A DNA stretch of 64,000 nucleotides from Stachybotrys elegans (Eukaryota > Ascomycota > Sordariomycetes > Hypocreales > Stachybotryaceae), in assembly GCA_020746835.1 (NCBI GenBank), contig JAGPNK010000005.1, positions 1,302,001 through 1,366,000 on the forward strand, read 5' to 3'. The position numbers were made by a program, and so were the translations under genes. Positions within the stretch are counted from its first letter, which is position 1, and every line of letters starts with the position of its first letter. The notes below the pieces were generated by a model that saw only the letters and a list, made by a program, of their open reading frames with translations, made no database searches and was not told the DNA's origin. Below, piece by piece: positions 35,001-45,236 of this stretch.

Positions 35001-38000
35001 CAGACGAGGATGAGGATGAGGATGAGGATGAGGATGAGGACAAAGACAAGGCCATCGTGCCCATCGATGCGCTGAAGCACGACGACATCAGGAATCTAGA
35101 AGTTCTCATCACTCAACTCGGGAGCAAGGTCGAGGCTATGGAGCCAGAGAGTGCAAGTGTTCAGAAGGAGGATATCGCTCGCCTGGAAGACATGCTACTC
35201 AATGTCCAGAAAGGTATGGAAGTGATTGGAACTCGCGAGGCACCACCGGAGACCGAGACTATCCAGAAGGAAGACCTTGCTCGACTAGAGCAGATGCTGG
35301 CCAACGTTCAGAAGAGCGTGGAAGAGATTGGCGCTCGCGAGCCAGTGGCAGCAGCAGCAGCAGTAGCAGCAGCACCTGCACCTGCGCCTGCACCAGCTGC
35401 CGAAGCAACGGCTGCTGCTGATGCGCCGCCTGTAAACACGGATGCCGCTTCCAAGGAGGATGTGCAGGCCATTGAGACCATTCTACGCAACACCAAGGGG
35501 CGCCTGGACGACTTGATTGAAGGCGAGCAGGCCATCCGCAAGGAACAAATCGACACTATCGAGACCCTTCTCCTTGAGACGCGCGAGAGCATGTCCTCCA
35601 TCCCTGGACAGATGGAGACCATCTCCCGTAAGGAGGACATCACTGGCCTGGAAGCTGTCATCGGCCAGCTTGTTGTGGGTCTCGACGAGGTGAAGGAGGC
35701 TGCCACCAAGGGAGCCGAAGATCCTGACAAGGCCTCGAAGACCGATGTTGAGGCTGTCGAGACTGTTGTTCTGGAGATCAAGACGGCCCTGGATGCATTC
35801 ACCACCACCGACTTTGCTGCTGTGTCGAACAAGGACGACATTGCCAAGCTAGAGACAATGACCAAGGAACTCGAGACAGTTATCAAGGAAATCAAGGACC
35901 AGCTTGATGCGCAGGCCGAAACTGCTGCGACAGCAGTAGAGAACCGCCAAGCCGAGATTGCTGGTGTCGGCGATCGAGTTACGGAGGTCAAAGCTTTTCT
36001 TGAAGAGTTCCAGGAGGTCATCAAGACGAAGCTCGAAGATGGTTCCGCTGGCGTAGAGTCTCTTGGCAAGCTTCTCGAGGCAATGGGCGAGAAGATTGAC
36101 AAGAACGAGAACGTTGGAAATGACCTCAAAGAGATGTTCGAGACCATGAAGACCGAGTTTGACGACTCGAAGAACGTCGTGGCCGGAGCCAAGCTCGAGT
36201 CGGACGAGAAGCTCCAGGCAGCGACTGACAGCATTTCTGCCAAGATCGACGACAGGATCACCGAGCTGATTGCCAGGTACGATGAATTCCAAGTTGCTCT
36301 GGACGAGAAGAGCAAGGCTGGCGAGGCTCGGGAGATCGAGACGGAAGCCGCGGTCGTCGGAACCAAGGCGGTAGCCGATGAGCTGAAGCTTCTCATCGAC
36401 GCGCTTGGCTCGACCGTGACCGATTCTCTGGAGAAGATGGAGGAGGCCTCGAAAACAGTCTTTTCCAGGGTGGAAGATCTCGTGACCCGTACGGACGAGA
36501 ACCACACGGAGACCAAGACGGAGCACCAGCAGACGCGCGATCAGGTCCAGCAAGCCCTCACTCTTGTTGAAGGACTCCAGGGTGATGTCAAGGAGTACCA
36601 ACCTCAGATCCTCGAAGCTATCAAAGACGTTCTCCTCCTGGTTGGAGAGCACTTTGAACACGCCAAAAGCTCGGTTACCGAAATCCAAGACAAGATCGTC
36701 GAGGCCAAGCCAGACCTTGCTCTGATCCCAGTTCCTGAGAAGTACGATGATTCCGAAGTACAGGAGAAGCTGAAGCAACTTGTCGAGAACAAGTACGACG
36801 ATTCCGAACTCCGGTCAAGGATCGACATGATATTGGAGCAGAAGTATGACGACTCAGAGGTTCGTTCACGGCTCGACCTTATTGCAGAGCAGAAGTACGA
36901 CGACTCTGAGGTTCGAGAGATGCTCGGAAAGCTCGTGGAACAAAAGTATGATGATTCTGAGGTTCGCGAGAAGCTTGACAAGCTTGCCGAGCTCAAGTAC
37001 GACGATACTGAGGTCCGTGAGAAGCTCGAGAAGCTCGTCGAGCTTAAGTACGACGATACCGAGGTCCGCGAGAAGCTTGACCAGCTTTTTGAGCTCAAGT
37101 ATGATGATACTGAGGTCCGCGAGAAGCTTGAGAAGCTTGTCGAGCTCAAGTACGATGATACCGAGGTCCGCGAGAAGCTTGATAAGCTCGTTGAGCTCAA
37201 GTATGACGACACAGAAGTTCGTGAGAAACTCAACGCGCTCGTGGAGCAAAAGTATGACGATTCGAATGTTCGCGAGAGGCTCGATATACTACTGGATCAA
37301 AAGTATGACGATGCAGTCGTGCAAGAGAAACTGGATAAGATTGTGGACTACAACGTCTCGTCTCAGCAAGCTCTTACTCAGCTCGAAACCCTGGATCAAG
37401 TTCGTCAGACCGTGTCACAAACGGCAGCTGATATCTCCGAGTTCCTTGCTGCTCAGAAGCAGCGCGTTGCAGACGAGCACGAGGATCGGGAAAAGACTCT
37501 GCAAGAGACGATCATCGCTCTTGAACGCAAGCTTGCCGAGAAAGACCATGTTGAGGCATCCATCTTGAGCCTGCGAGACGAGGAAGAAAGGCTGAAGAGC
37601 AGCGTCATGGACCTGCGGACGGAGCAAGGAAGTCTGATTCGTCAGAAGACCAGACTTACCGGAGATGTCTCCTCTCTCGAAACAGCCCTCCGCCTGCGCA
37701 AGGAAGAATTGTCGGACATGGAGGCACGCGCTGAGGCGCTGGAACGCCGCATCCTCGAGGGCGTCATGGACCACTCTCGCGTGCTTCTCATGTCAAAGGC
37801 TAAAAAGGGAGGAGATGCAATGAGCCGTAAGAGGGTGAAGAAGGTTGCTGGCGAGGACCAGGAAACCCCCAGGGCGCAGCCGAAACCCGTCGTTAGCATG
37901 GCACTTGCTGCGAAACGGAACCTCGCTGTTCCCGGACAAACTGGAACCCCCCGGCGCATCGTTTCATTGAGCCAGATCAACAACAACTCTCCAACCGGCG

Positions 38001-38485
38001 GTGTCAAGAGAAGTCAAAGTGTACGGACTGCCGTCGGGTCAGGCCGAGCAATGCGCAAGCGAAGCTGGGGAGGTGACCTGGCCAAGGGCTTTGGGGAAGA
38101 CAACAAAGAAAACATCAGCGTGAGGGAGACAGTAGAGGAGGTCGACGAGCCCGAGACGCCACAGCCCATGGACCAGGAGTCAGATGTTGCTTCTGATTTC
38201 GACAGGCGCCTGGAAGACGATACGACACACGTCAATTCGGCTCTAGACGATGATGGCGAGGAGAGTGATTCTCACAGCGAAGCCGGTACTCTGCGTAGGG
38301 CGAGCGGCGGAACGACTGTAATCACGAGCAGCACCGATCAGTACACGGAGTCGGAAGCTGATTACAGCGAGTATGATGATACGGGAAGCGAGTGGACCGA
38401 GAGCGCGGTAGGAGGACGTAGCTCCTTGGGCACAGATGCCTCTGTGGCAGCCGAGGGCAACGAGGTAGTCCTGTATGGCCAGTAA
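32076..38485 (+). CDS. Giant coiled-coil/repeat protein (2114 residues), function unknown
   Basis: The ATG is at 32076. A first exon, 32076-32176, is spliced across a 65 nt intron (donor GTGCGT, acceptor GACAG) to 32242-38485. Residues 1-250 are Ser/Pro-rich and probably disordered. Residues about 250-1500 are helical, with diverged repeats: xDEVxxALxxGLxxL modules (about 620-960), then ExDIxxLExxLxxxxxxLxxI modules (about 1000-1270), separated by an acidic EDED run (about 957-968) and an Ala/Pro stretch. Residues 1534-1737 are twelve tandem copies of a 17-residue unit of type KYDDTEVREKLEKLVEL. A classic coiled coil follows (about 1760-1900), then a basic segment (KKGGDAMSRKRVKKVAG) and an acidic Ser/Thr-rich tail. 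It could be a structural or scaffold protein. I recognise no catalytic domain and cannot assign a function. Confidence 0.85.
35006..35041 (+). repeat. GATGAG hexanucleotide run encoding Glu-Asp repeats
   Basis: A perfect short tandem repeat inside the coiled-coil gene, coding for an alternating Glu/Asp run between two repeat regions of the protein. Probably length-variable. Confidence 0.85.
36740..37351 (+). repeat. Twelve 51-bp coding tandem repeats (17 residues each)
   Basis: Twelve units of exactly 51 bp begin at 36740, 36791 and so on to 37301. Every unit starts with a Lys-Tyr-Asp-Asp core. Units 5-9 (36944-37198) are nearly identical at DNA level, whereas units 1-4 and 10-12 are more diverged, suggesting recent expansion in the centre of the array. 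No unit is broken by a gap. Confidence 0.95.
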
Positions 38486-38935
38486 GAGGGCTACGGTATG
38501 TTTCTTGATTGTATAGCGAATTGCGTCTTGTCTTGATTGAGGGAGGCGAAGGGATTTGGCGCGGGTTCATGATGGGTACGAAGGGAATGATGTTATTTCA
38601 TGTTTATTATATCTATAATTGAGAGACTTTTCTATCATCCCAACCTGGGCCGCTATGAGTGAAGTTGAAATCTAAGTATCGTGTAAATAAATACATGGAA
38701 CTGTTGGTTCTTGAGCAGAGTTACCAAACGCACCAAGTAGGTACATATTCAAAAGTCAAAGTGTCTGTCCATCGGATCCGAGTGCGGGGCCGTCCAACTT
38801 CCATTCTATATCCTCCTCCCCCCACGCGCCGCGTCACAACAAACCGCCAAAAACCACCACAACCATCCATTCCACCGCTCCCCAAGCAGGAATAAGCCCC
38901 GGTCTTGGTGTAGCAGCGCCAAGCATCCCATCGCC
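38486..38935. other. Intergenic between the coiled-coil gene and DAD3
   Basis: It is AT-rich at 38580-38720 (probable 3' UTR and polyadenylation), then a promoter and short leader for DAD3. No gene seen. Confidence 0.5.
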
Positions 38936-39350
38936 ATGGACGCAGGCGCTTCCACGCTCCTCTCGCCGCCGGAGCTGTCTCCCCTCGAGCAGGAAGTCCT
39001 CGACGAATACGAGCGGCTCGCCGACAACATGAAAAAGGCAAGGAAGCATCTCCCCATTCTTCTCCTTCTCTCCTGCCATGTCTCTCCCAAGGGGATAAAA
39101 ACAAACGAAGAGAGAAAAAGAGACAAAGAAACATAGTACTAATTGCATGATCGGGGAACATATATAGCTTGCCGAAGTGCTGGAACACCTCGCGTCGAAC
39201 CCCAGCACGGAGATCCTCGACGGGCTGCGCGACCTTGAGCGCAAGACGAGCCTGGCGTTTACGCTGCTCAAGGCCAGCGTGTACAGCATCGTGCTGCAGC
39301 AGGAGATTGACTGGGGCGCAGGCGGCGAGGACGCCTCGAGGCAGGAGTGA
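38936..39350 (+). CDS. DAD3: DASH/Dam1 complex subunit Dad3
   Basis: Dad3 is a small subunit of the fungal DASH (Dam1) ring that couples kinetochores to spindle microtubules. Two exons, 38936-39037 and 39168-39350, give 94 residues, the family length. The protein reads LSPLEQEVLDEYERLADNM at the start, and LRDLERKTSLAFTLLKASVY then SIVLQQEID near the end, which is the conserved Dad3 core. The donor is GC rather than GT (AAAAAG|GCAAGG); the intron has a strong branch site (TACTAAT at 39137-39143) and a TATAG acceptor. No GT donor nearby keeps the protein intact, so a GC-AG intron is the best reading. Confidence 0.9.
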
Positions 39351-39807
39351 ACTGCCAAGGCAAGGGAGTCATACGTTCGCAAATGATGGGCATTGCTTTG
39401 TCCATCACGGATACCGGACAAGGCTGGATTTGGGAGGAGGGGCACCTGGCGTTGAGGAACAAAAAATGTCTTTACTACTGCGACAAAACACACGCATGGG
39501 ATGGGGGGATTGCATGTTGATATGATATCCAATGCCCTTATCGGTTTTACACAGGGAGAGCCGAGCTATGCCACTTGACTCGGCTTTATTTTTGTTCGCC
39601 CTTTCTCCTACCCCCTTCCATAAGCTGCTCAGGATAAAAAAGACAGCTCTAGAAATTTCTACTAACACATCCCAATCGTACAAGAGGTTTTTCTGATATA
39701 CAGCAGGTAGAGAGAGATAATAAGAACAAAAAAAGCGGGAAGAGGAACGCAGAGGAGAAGGGGAGGGTGGGCGGAGAAAGGGTGAGGATTATGCAGGTTT
39801 CTTTTGT
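39351..39807. other. Convergent intergenic region, DAD3 and uS5m 3' flanks
   Basis: No gene seen. It is A-rich around 39640-39760, consistent with 3' processing signals for the two converging genes. Confidence 0.45.
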
Positions 39808-41410
39808 TTATACAGAGCCTCCGTAGTAGACCTTCCTGGCGTCGACGAGCTTCTTGCCGCGGCCGATGGCAATGCGCTCCGGGTCGACCTGGTTCATGAG
39901 GGCCTCGTAGGCTGCCTTGACCGAGTTGAGGGGGTTGGTGGATCGGGGCATGCGGACGTGGATGTCGTGGATGCCGACGGCACGGCACATTTCAAAGATG
40001 CGGTGCGGACAGCGGAGACCGAAGCCTATGTTGTTTGGTTTGTCAGGGAAACGGCTTCAATCTAAAAAAAAGAGAGACGGAAAGGAGAGGGAGGGAGGGA
40101 AGAAGGGAGGAGGAACACATACCTGCAGGCCGGGCGTACATGTCGATGACGGTGCCCGAGATCTTGGTCTTGACGTTGCCGTAGATGGTGCGGTTCTCGT
40201 AGCGGCGGATGGGCTTCATGTTGCGGATGGCGAGCATGCGGGCCGTCTCGGCGGCGAGGCGGGCTTCGGTGGACTTTGCGATGCCGAGGCCGAGGCGGCC
40301 GTCGCCGTTGCCGGCAATGGCGACAATGGACCAGCTCTGGATCTTGCCCAGACGGGTCTGGTTGACGACGCGGCGCCGCACGAGCACCTTGTTGGTGAGG
40401 GACAGGATCTCGCGCAGCGACATGCCCGTCAGGCGCTTCAGCTCCTGGTACTTGCCGCTGTCGTCGTGGCCCTCGTCGGCGCTGTCGCCGGCCGTCATGT
40501 ACAGGCCCTCGACGCCGGGCACCTTGCCCAGCTCGTGCGCCTCGGCCGAGTGGATGCGGCTCTCGCCCGCGGGGCCGTCCTGCATGAGCTCGAGCGGCGA
40601 GGGCTCGATCAGGACCTGCGACTCGGCCTCGCCCAGACGCTCCAGCTCCTTGCGCCACTCGGCCTCAATGGCCTCGTCGAGCTGCCTCATCTGCACCTGG
40701 TTCAGCGCTTCGGACTTGGGCGTCTTGGCATCGGCGGCGCCGTCGGTCGCCTGGTTGTCCATGATGTATTTCCTGGCGAGCTCGGGGTCCTTCTCCATGG
40801 CCTCCAGCTCGTGCACGGTCAGATCAATCATGTCCTGGCCGCTGCCAAGCTTCACCGTCTTGAGGGCGCGGATCATAGCCTTGGCCATCTGGACATCCAT
40901 CTTCTCCTGAACCTTGCTGGACAGGTTCTTGCCGTACTGCATCATCCATTCGTCCTCCTTCAGGAATACGGGCTCCTGGGGTGTGCCTCCGAGGTCGGGC
41001 TTTAGGTCGTATCTGGGATCCAGCACCGTGTAGTCTTCAATGTAGCTTGGTCGGAAGGGATCGTCGCGGAGACGGGCCTTGGTGAGCAGATCAGCGCGAC
41101 TGACGGCCTTCTCACCCAATTCGATGGCCTCCATGTGCTGGGGCGAGTACTTCGTCCTGAGGGCCTCCTTCTCCTCCTTGGTGTATTCGGGGAACGTGTC
41201 CTTGGTGTACTTGTCGAGGTTACTGCTGCTCTTGGAGCCCTTCTTCGGCCGTAGGTCGCTCAGCTTATGCCTCTTGGCGCACGGAGCCGACGTGTGTAAG
41301 GCATGAGAAGCAATGGCGGGCGTGGCGGCGGCGGCGGCGGTGGTGGTGGACGTGAATTTCGAGCTGAGGCCACGGCCCAGCAGGCCGCGTACCGGTCGTG
41401 CGACGCTCAT
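39808..41410 (-). CDS. MRPS5: Mitochondrial small-subunit ribosomal protein uS5m
   Basis: This is the mitochondrial ribosomal protein of the S5 family, which lies at the decoding side of the small subunit. The start used is the ATG at 41408-41410 (MSVARPVRGLLGRGLSSKF), which opens an Arg/Ser-rich presequence; the frame runs on upstream but without another ATG. Two exons, 40123-41410 and 39808-40025, are joined in phase 1 and give 501 residues. The N-terminal 300 residues are a fungal extension. The S5 core follows: LTGMSLREILSLTNKVLVRR, then IQSWSIVAIAGNGDGRLGLG and ENRTIYGNVKTKISGTVIDM, then GLRCPHRIFEMCRAVGI and a C-terminus ending RKVYYGGSV. Family assignment is secure. Confidence 0.93.
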
Positions 41411-42577
41411 GGCCGTGGAGTCTGTGGACGGGCAGGATGCCGCACGTTGGCCCTGGTGCGGAGACGACTGCTCGCGGAGGCGGTGATGGAGGGGGAAAAG
41501 GGCGGGCGTCACACGGCGTGGGTTGCTCGCTGCGTCAAGCAATGGAAGCTCCTGGGGAGATTTTTCCAATGAATGCTGCAAAAAAATCCCCTAACTAAGG
41601 TGAGAGACAGGCTTGGCTCAATTGAGGTTTGAGCGGAGTATCCCGCGCTCCGGGTTGGCTGGCTGGCTGACTTAGTCATCAAGCCATCCCACGATACTAA
41701 GTTGCGCAGTTGATAGTCCAAGTACATTTGGGTGTGCATCTACTAGGTGCTGTGAACGAATATCTCTGATCCAGCCGCAATTAATCACTTCCAATGCTCT
41801 TCCTCTCAAGAGACCAGGGAATTCATGAGTTATGTGGCCTGGAAGCTGCAGAAGGGTGCAAGCCACCATCTGACCCGAAGCTACCCGTCTGTCGCATGGA
41901 CATGAAGCATGTACAGTAAATACATTATTTGTTTTGCATCTCACCAAACAACACTCTCGTCATCCAATAGCAATAAATAATCAGCACAGCGCTCCCCAGC
42001 ATCACATGTTTCCCAATCTACTACGGAATCGTCAAGCTTGTCCTGCAAAAACGTGCCCTGCCCGCCCAGCCATAACCGCCGCACAACTCCTCCCAGCGCC
42101 CAGTCTTGCCGCAACCCTGAAACACCACCCATATTTAAACCCCAGGTACCCGCTACCTTCCCTATCGCCTTTCCGCCCGCACAGATGCAGGTACCTTGCC
42201 AAGCACGTCCACCACCCCCTTGGATTCTGACGCTTCTTGTTTCGGACTTCAGCCAAATCGTACCACTACCAAACTTGCTCCTCCTCTTTGCTCCTTTTCC
42301 ACCCTCTGCTTCCCTTTCCCTCTCTTCTCCTCCTATATGCCTTCGCCGTTCTATATTCCTAGACTTCTCTAATTCGCCTATCCGTCATTTTCGCTTCTTG
42401 CACATAATCTCCTTTCGGTTTGCGCCCAGTAGCAGCCGCTTAAACGAAATCTTCTATTCCATCCCTTCCCTCCCCGTCCTGTCCTGTCCCGCCATTGACT
42501 GGCGAGCCCGACCGAATCATACTCGATAACGAGCAACAAATCTCCCAAAGCAAACCTCTACCTCTATTCCGCCCAGC
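41411..42577. other. Divergent intergenic region, uS5m and small membrane protein
   Basis: No gene I can support. Bases 42230-42577 are very CT-rich on the plus strand, a likely leader for the small membrane protein; the open frames there are pyrimidine-tract artefacts. Confidence 0.45.
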
Positions 42578-42814
42578 ATGAGTGGTCAATTCGGCTGGTT
42601 CAAGAGCATCGGCGCCACCGATGAAGCCGTCGCCGTCCTCAACGATCAACCCGAGCTCTTCACGATCCTCCTCCTCGCCATCGTCGGTCTTCTCGCCCAG
42701 GGCGGAATTCTATACGCCATCCACTACTTCACCTTCAAGCCTGAGCAGGCCAAGAAGAAGGACCCCAAGAAGGCAGCAGCCAAAGGTCCCGCCAAGCCAC
42801 CAGCAGCTAGGTAA
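42578..42814 (+). CDS. Small single-pass membrane protein, 78 residues, unknown
   Basis: A single exon with its ATG at 42578 (cagcATGAG). The protein has an N-terminal hydrophilic part (MSGQFGWFKSIGATDEAVAV), one clear membrane segment at about residues 27-47 (LFTILLLAIVGLLAQGGILYA), and a very basic Lys/Ala/Pro tail (KPEQAKKKDPKKAAAKGP). The layout suggests a tail facing the cytosol or nucleus. Codon use is C-biased and the leader is long and CT-rich, both typical of real, well-expressed genes here. I do not recognise the family. Confidence 0.65.
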   Translation: MSGQFGWFKSIGATDEAVAVLNDQPELFTILLLAIVGLLAQGGILYAIHYFTFKPEQAKKKDPKKAAAKGPAKPPAAR

Positions 42815-43288
42815 CCGAGAGCCATGCCGGCCGCCATGGTTTTCTAGTAGATGGGACACCAGCCTCGCCCATACGACCTTCTATGGAGTGGTAACTACCG
42901 AATGGCAGAGGTGACAAAACGGCGTCCTGGAGGTTGCGGACAGTCTGCCATTCCTTGCATGCTTCAATGTACGGCCAAAATTTTTAGCACACGGCGTTGA
43001 CGGAGATAGTATAGATGGGATTTCGTTGAACGGCCGACATGAGTTGTGCGACTTTGGAATTGAACCATCATCCTTCTATTGTGCCTTATCCCCCCTTCAC
43101 AGAGTTCTTACATACTCATGGCATTACACTTGCCATATTTTTGTTATCGAATATACCATTTCCCACATAAACACCTTAGGCATTTTTTTTCACCAATGTC
43201 AACCACTTATCATGAACCCATGGCGTGAAATGTGACAAGAGAGATGTCAAGATTCAAGCTCAATCCCGCTTCGAAAATTATTAATCCG
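42815..43288. other. Convergent intergenic region
   Basis: It carries the 3' flanks of the small membrane protein (plus) and of the unknown minus-strand gene. It is AT-rich from 43080 to 43290. No gene seen. Confidence 0.45.
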
Positions 43289-44690
43289 TCAAATTGTTAG
43301 GTGCCAGTCAGTACTGGGGCTGGTAGCTGTTTGATACGACCATTCTTCCAATAGGTCGGAGCTTGCTGGGGACATCCTGTAACCATGTATGTCTGGGACT
43401 CTTGGTTTTGTTTCGTCGGTGGACAGGCTGTAATTCTCTTGGGAGCTTTCGAACTCAAGCAGAGGCGGATCCTGACTCCCAAGAGCAATGTCCTTAAAGG
43501 CAGCCCTCGAGGAAAGGGTAGGAGCTTTGACGCGCTTGATGACGGTCTCCCACACTTGCTTTTCGATACCGCGAATGCTCCCTTCTAGTGAGCCAGCGTG
43601 TGTTGGAAGAGACTCCATATTCAGAGTTGGCGTTACCGTCAGGGCCATTATTTTTCGTCTTAGTCGTGGTGATTCTGCGAATCTCATCCTGGCTAGAGAC
43701 GTTGCGATAGCTGGCAATACCTGCACTTGCTCTGTAATTACCTGTTTCCTGGAGTCAGAAGTGTTTAATCGGTGAATACAGAAGCGTACCCTGAGGTGTG
43801 GCATGTGAAAGACAGCCGGTGCTAACTGCGCAAGACCACATGGGGGAGGGGGTCCGACTATTTTGAGTCCCTTGGGCTTTTGACTGACACCTAGGATGGC
43901 CATTCTGACAGCCGGTTCGATCAGATCTTCGAAAGCTTTGGATATTCTCTTGGGTATCATGCCCGATTGATCTTCATGCTGTTCCAATCGGGGCTGCAAC
44001 GGAGCTGGGGGAGTGACGTTCAAACCCGCCACGAAATCGTCAACAGCCCTCCGATCTTTCGGCGACAAAGAACTATACAGATCGACTCCCAAATTTCTCT
44101 GTGGGCTGCCGACTACCCCAAGGGATTCCACCCCGTCTTTGCCCAGCCTTTGGCGCTTCGAAACTGGTCGTCGTACGGATGCATGCGCCCGAGCCTTTGA
44201 TATGCTGACCTGATACGAGACGGACTTGAATTCCGCGGTGTCGGCATCGCTGGGGGGTGCGAGCAGCGAGCTGAGATCTGCGTGTTGAATAGAAAAGACA
44301 ATTTGTTCCGCAGATCGCGACTTTGACTCCTGCAAACGAATTCCCAGTCGACCCCAGATCTGCGCATGAGAGTTTGCTTCAGGGCACTTTTCATCGCACC
44401 ATGAGACTGCTTACCTCTAGGTCACGAACCAAATCTGTCAGCTGGCGGACGCAGCTTTCTTCCCGGACCAGCTCCCCATGCAAGGTAACAGCAAGGCGCA
44501 TATAGCAGATGCCACTTCGTACAAGCCAGAGATGTCGTTCCTGGAGAGCCGTCCAGAGCTGGTCCATTGCGGTGCGCCACCGCCACCCGTCGGGTACTTC
44601 AAGCTCCATTGTTCCGGCAAGACGCAGCTCGATATTGTCCTGGCGATGGACGACGTGCAAGGCTGGAGTAGAGATTGTAGCTGTATGCAT
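43289..44690 (-). CDS. Hypothetical protein, 438 residues
   Basis: The ATG is at 44688-44690. Two exons, 44415-44690 and 43289-44329, join in phase 0 (donor GTAAGC, acceptor TTGCAG). The first 92 residues have an ordered, possibly beta-rich start (DNIELRLAGTMELEVPDGW) and then a helix that continues as TDLVRDLE-ESKSRSAEQIVF, a likely short coiled coil. A basic segment (RRPVSKRQRLGKDG) follows and may be a nuclear signal. The rest is of mixed composition with no motif I know. An in-frame 48 nt stretch, 43742-43789, has good intron ends and may be a second intron, which would make the protein 422 residues. An N-terminal head plus coiled coil is seen in several kinetochore and DNA-repair scaffold families, but I cannot assign one. 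Confidence 0.7.
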
Positions 44691-45236
44691 GCTTGGGCTC
44701 AGAGGTGCTGTGACACCAGCCTGGCACAGTGGTGATTCCAGTGACTAAAAGAAACTTACCAGTCTATCATATAATGGTAGGTCAGTTTCTGATGTACGCG
44801 ATGTGCAAGGTACTTCATGGTAGTTCCTTCTATTTTCTTGCACTCAGAATTCGCCTATGGCAGAACGAAGCGCAAAAGGAAGGAGCGGATCATTCAGAGT
44901 ACCCCAGGGAAGTAACATAGGTAGTACAGATATTTTTAAAAACAGTATTCATTATCAGCACTCAGTGGTGCACAGTATTGTACGTGCGAAAGCTAATAGT
45001 AGCTCGAGTATATACGTGTCTGCTTTTGCATATGTAAGGTAACGCATTTCCGAATCATTCCCGCCTCATGTACGCCATCATCATGGCCAGCTTCAAAAAC
45101 TCGTCTAACCCTGTGCAAAGATGTCAAGCCTGCCTATACAAACAAGTCTATCCAATATATCCTGTCCTGGTATACCGTACTTCAAATATCACGTTCCGTC
45201 GTATCGTCGCTCTCTTCATCCTCTATTCGTATGCCT
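44691..45236. other. Intergenic between the unknown gene start and the RasGEF stop
   Basis: AT-rich (44820-45060 especially). It should contain the promoter of the unknown gene and the RasGEF 3' UTR. No gene seen. Confidence 0.45.

Noticed and set aside
35308..36516. 402-codon open frame on the minus strand
   Set aside because: It is antisense to the coiled-coil gene and rich in Ser/Val/Leu as expected from reading its Glu/Lys codons backwards.
35849..36778. 309-codon minus-strand frame
   Set aside because: Same cause: antisense shadow of the helical repeats of the coiled-coil gene.
39917..41005. 362-codon plus-strand frame
   Set aside because: Antisense shadow of the uS5m gene, whose family match and splice structure are secure.
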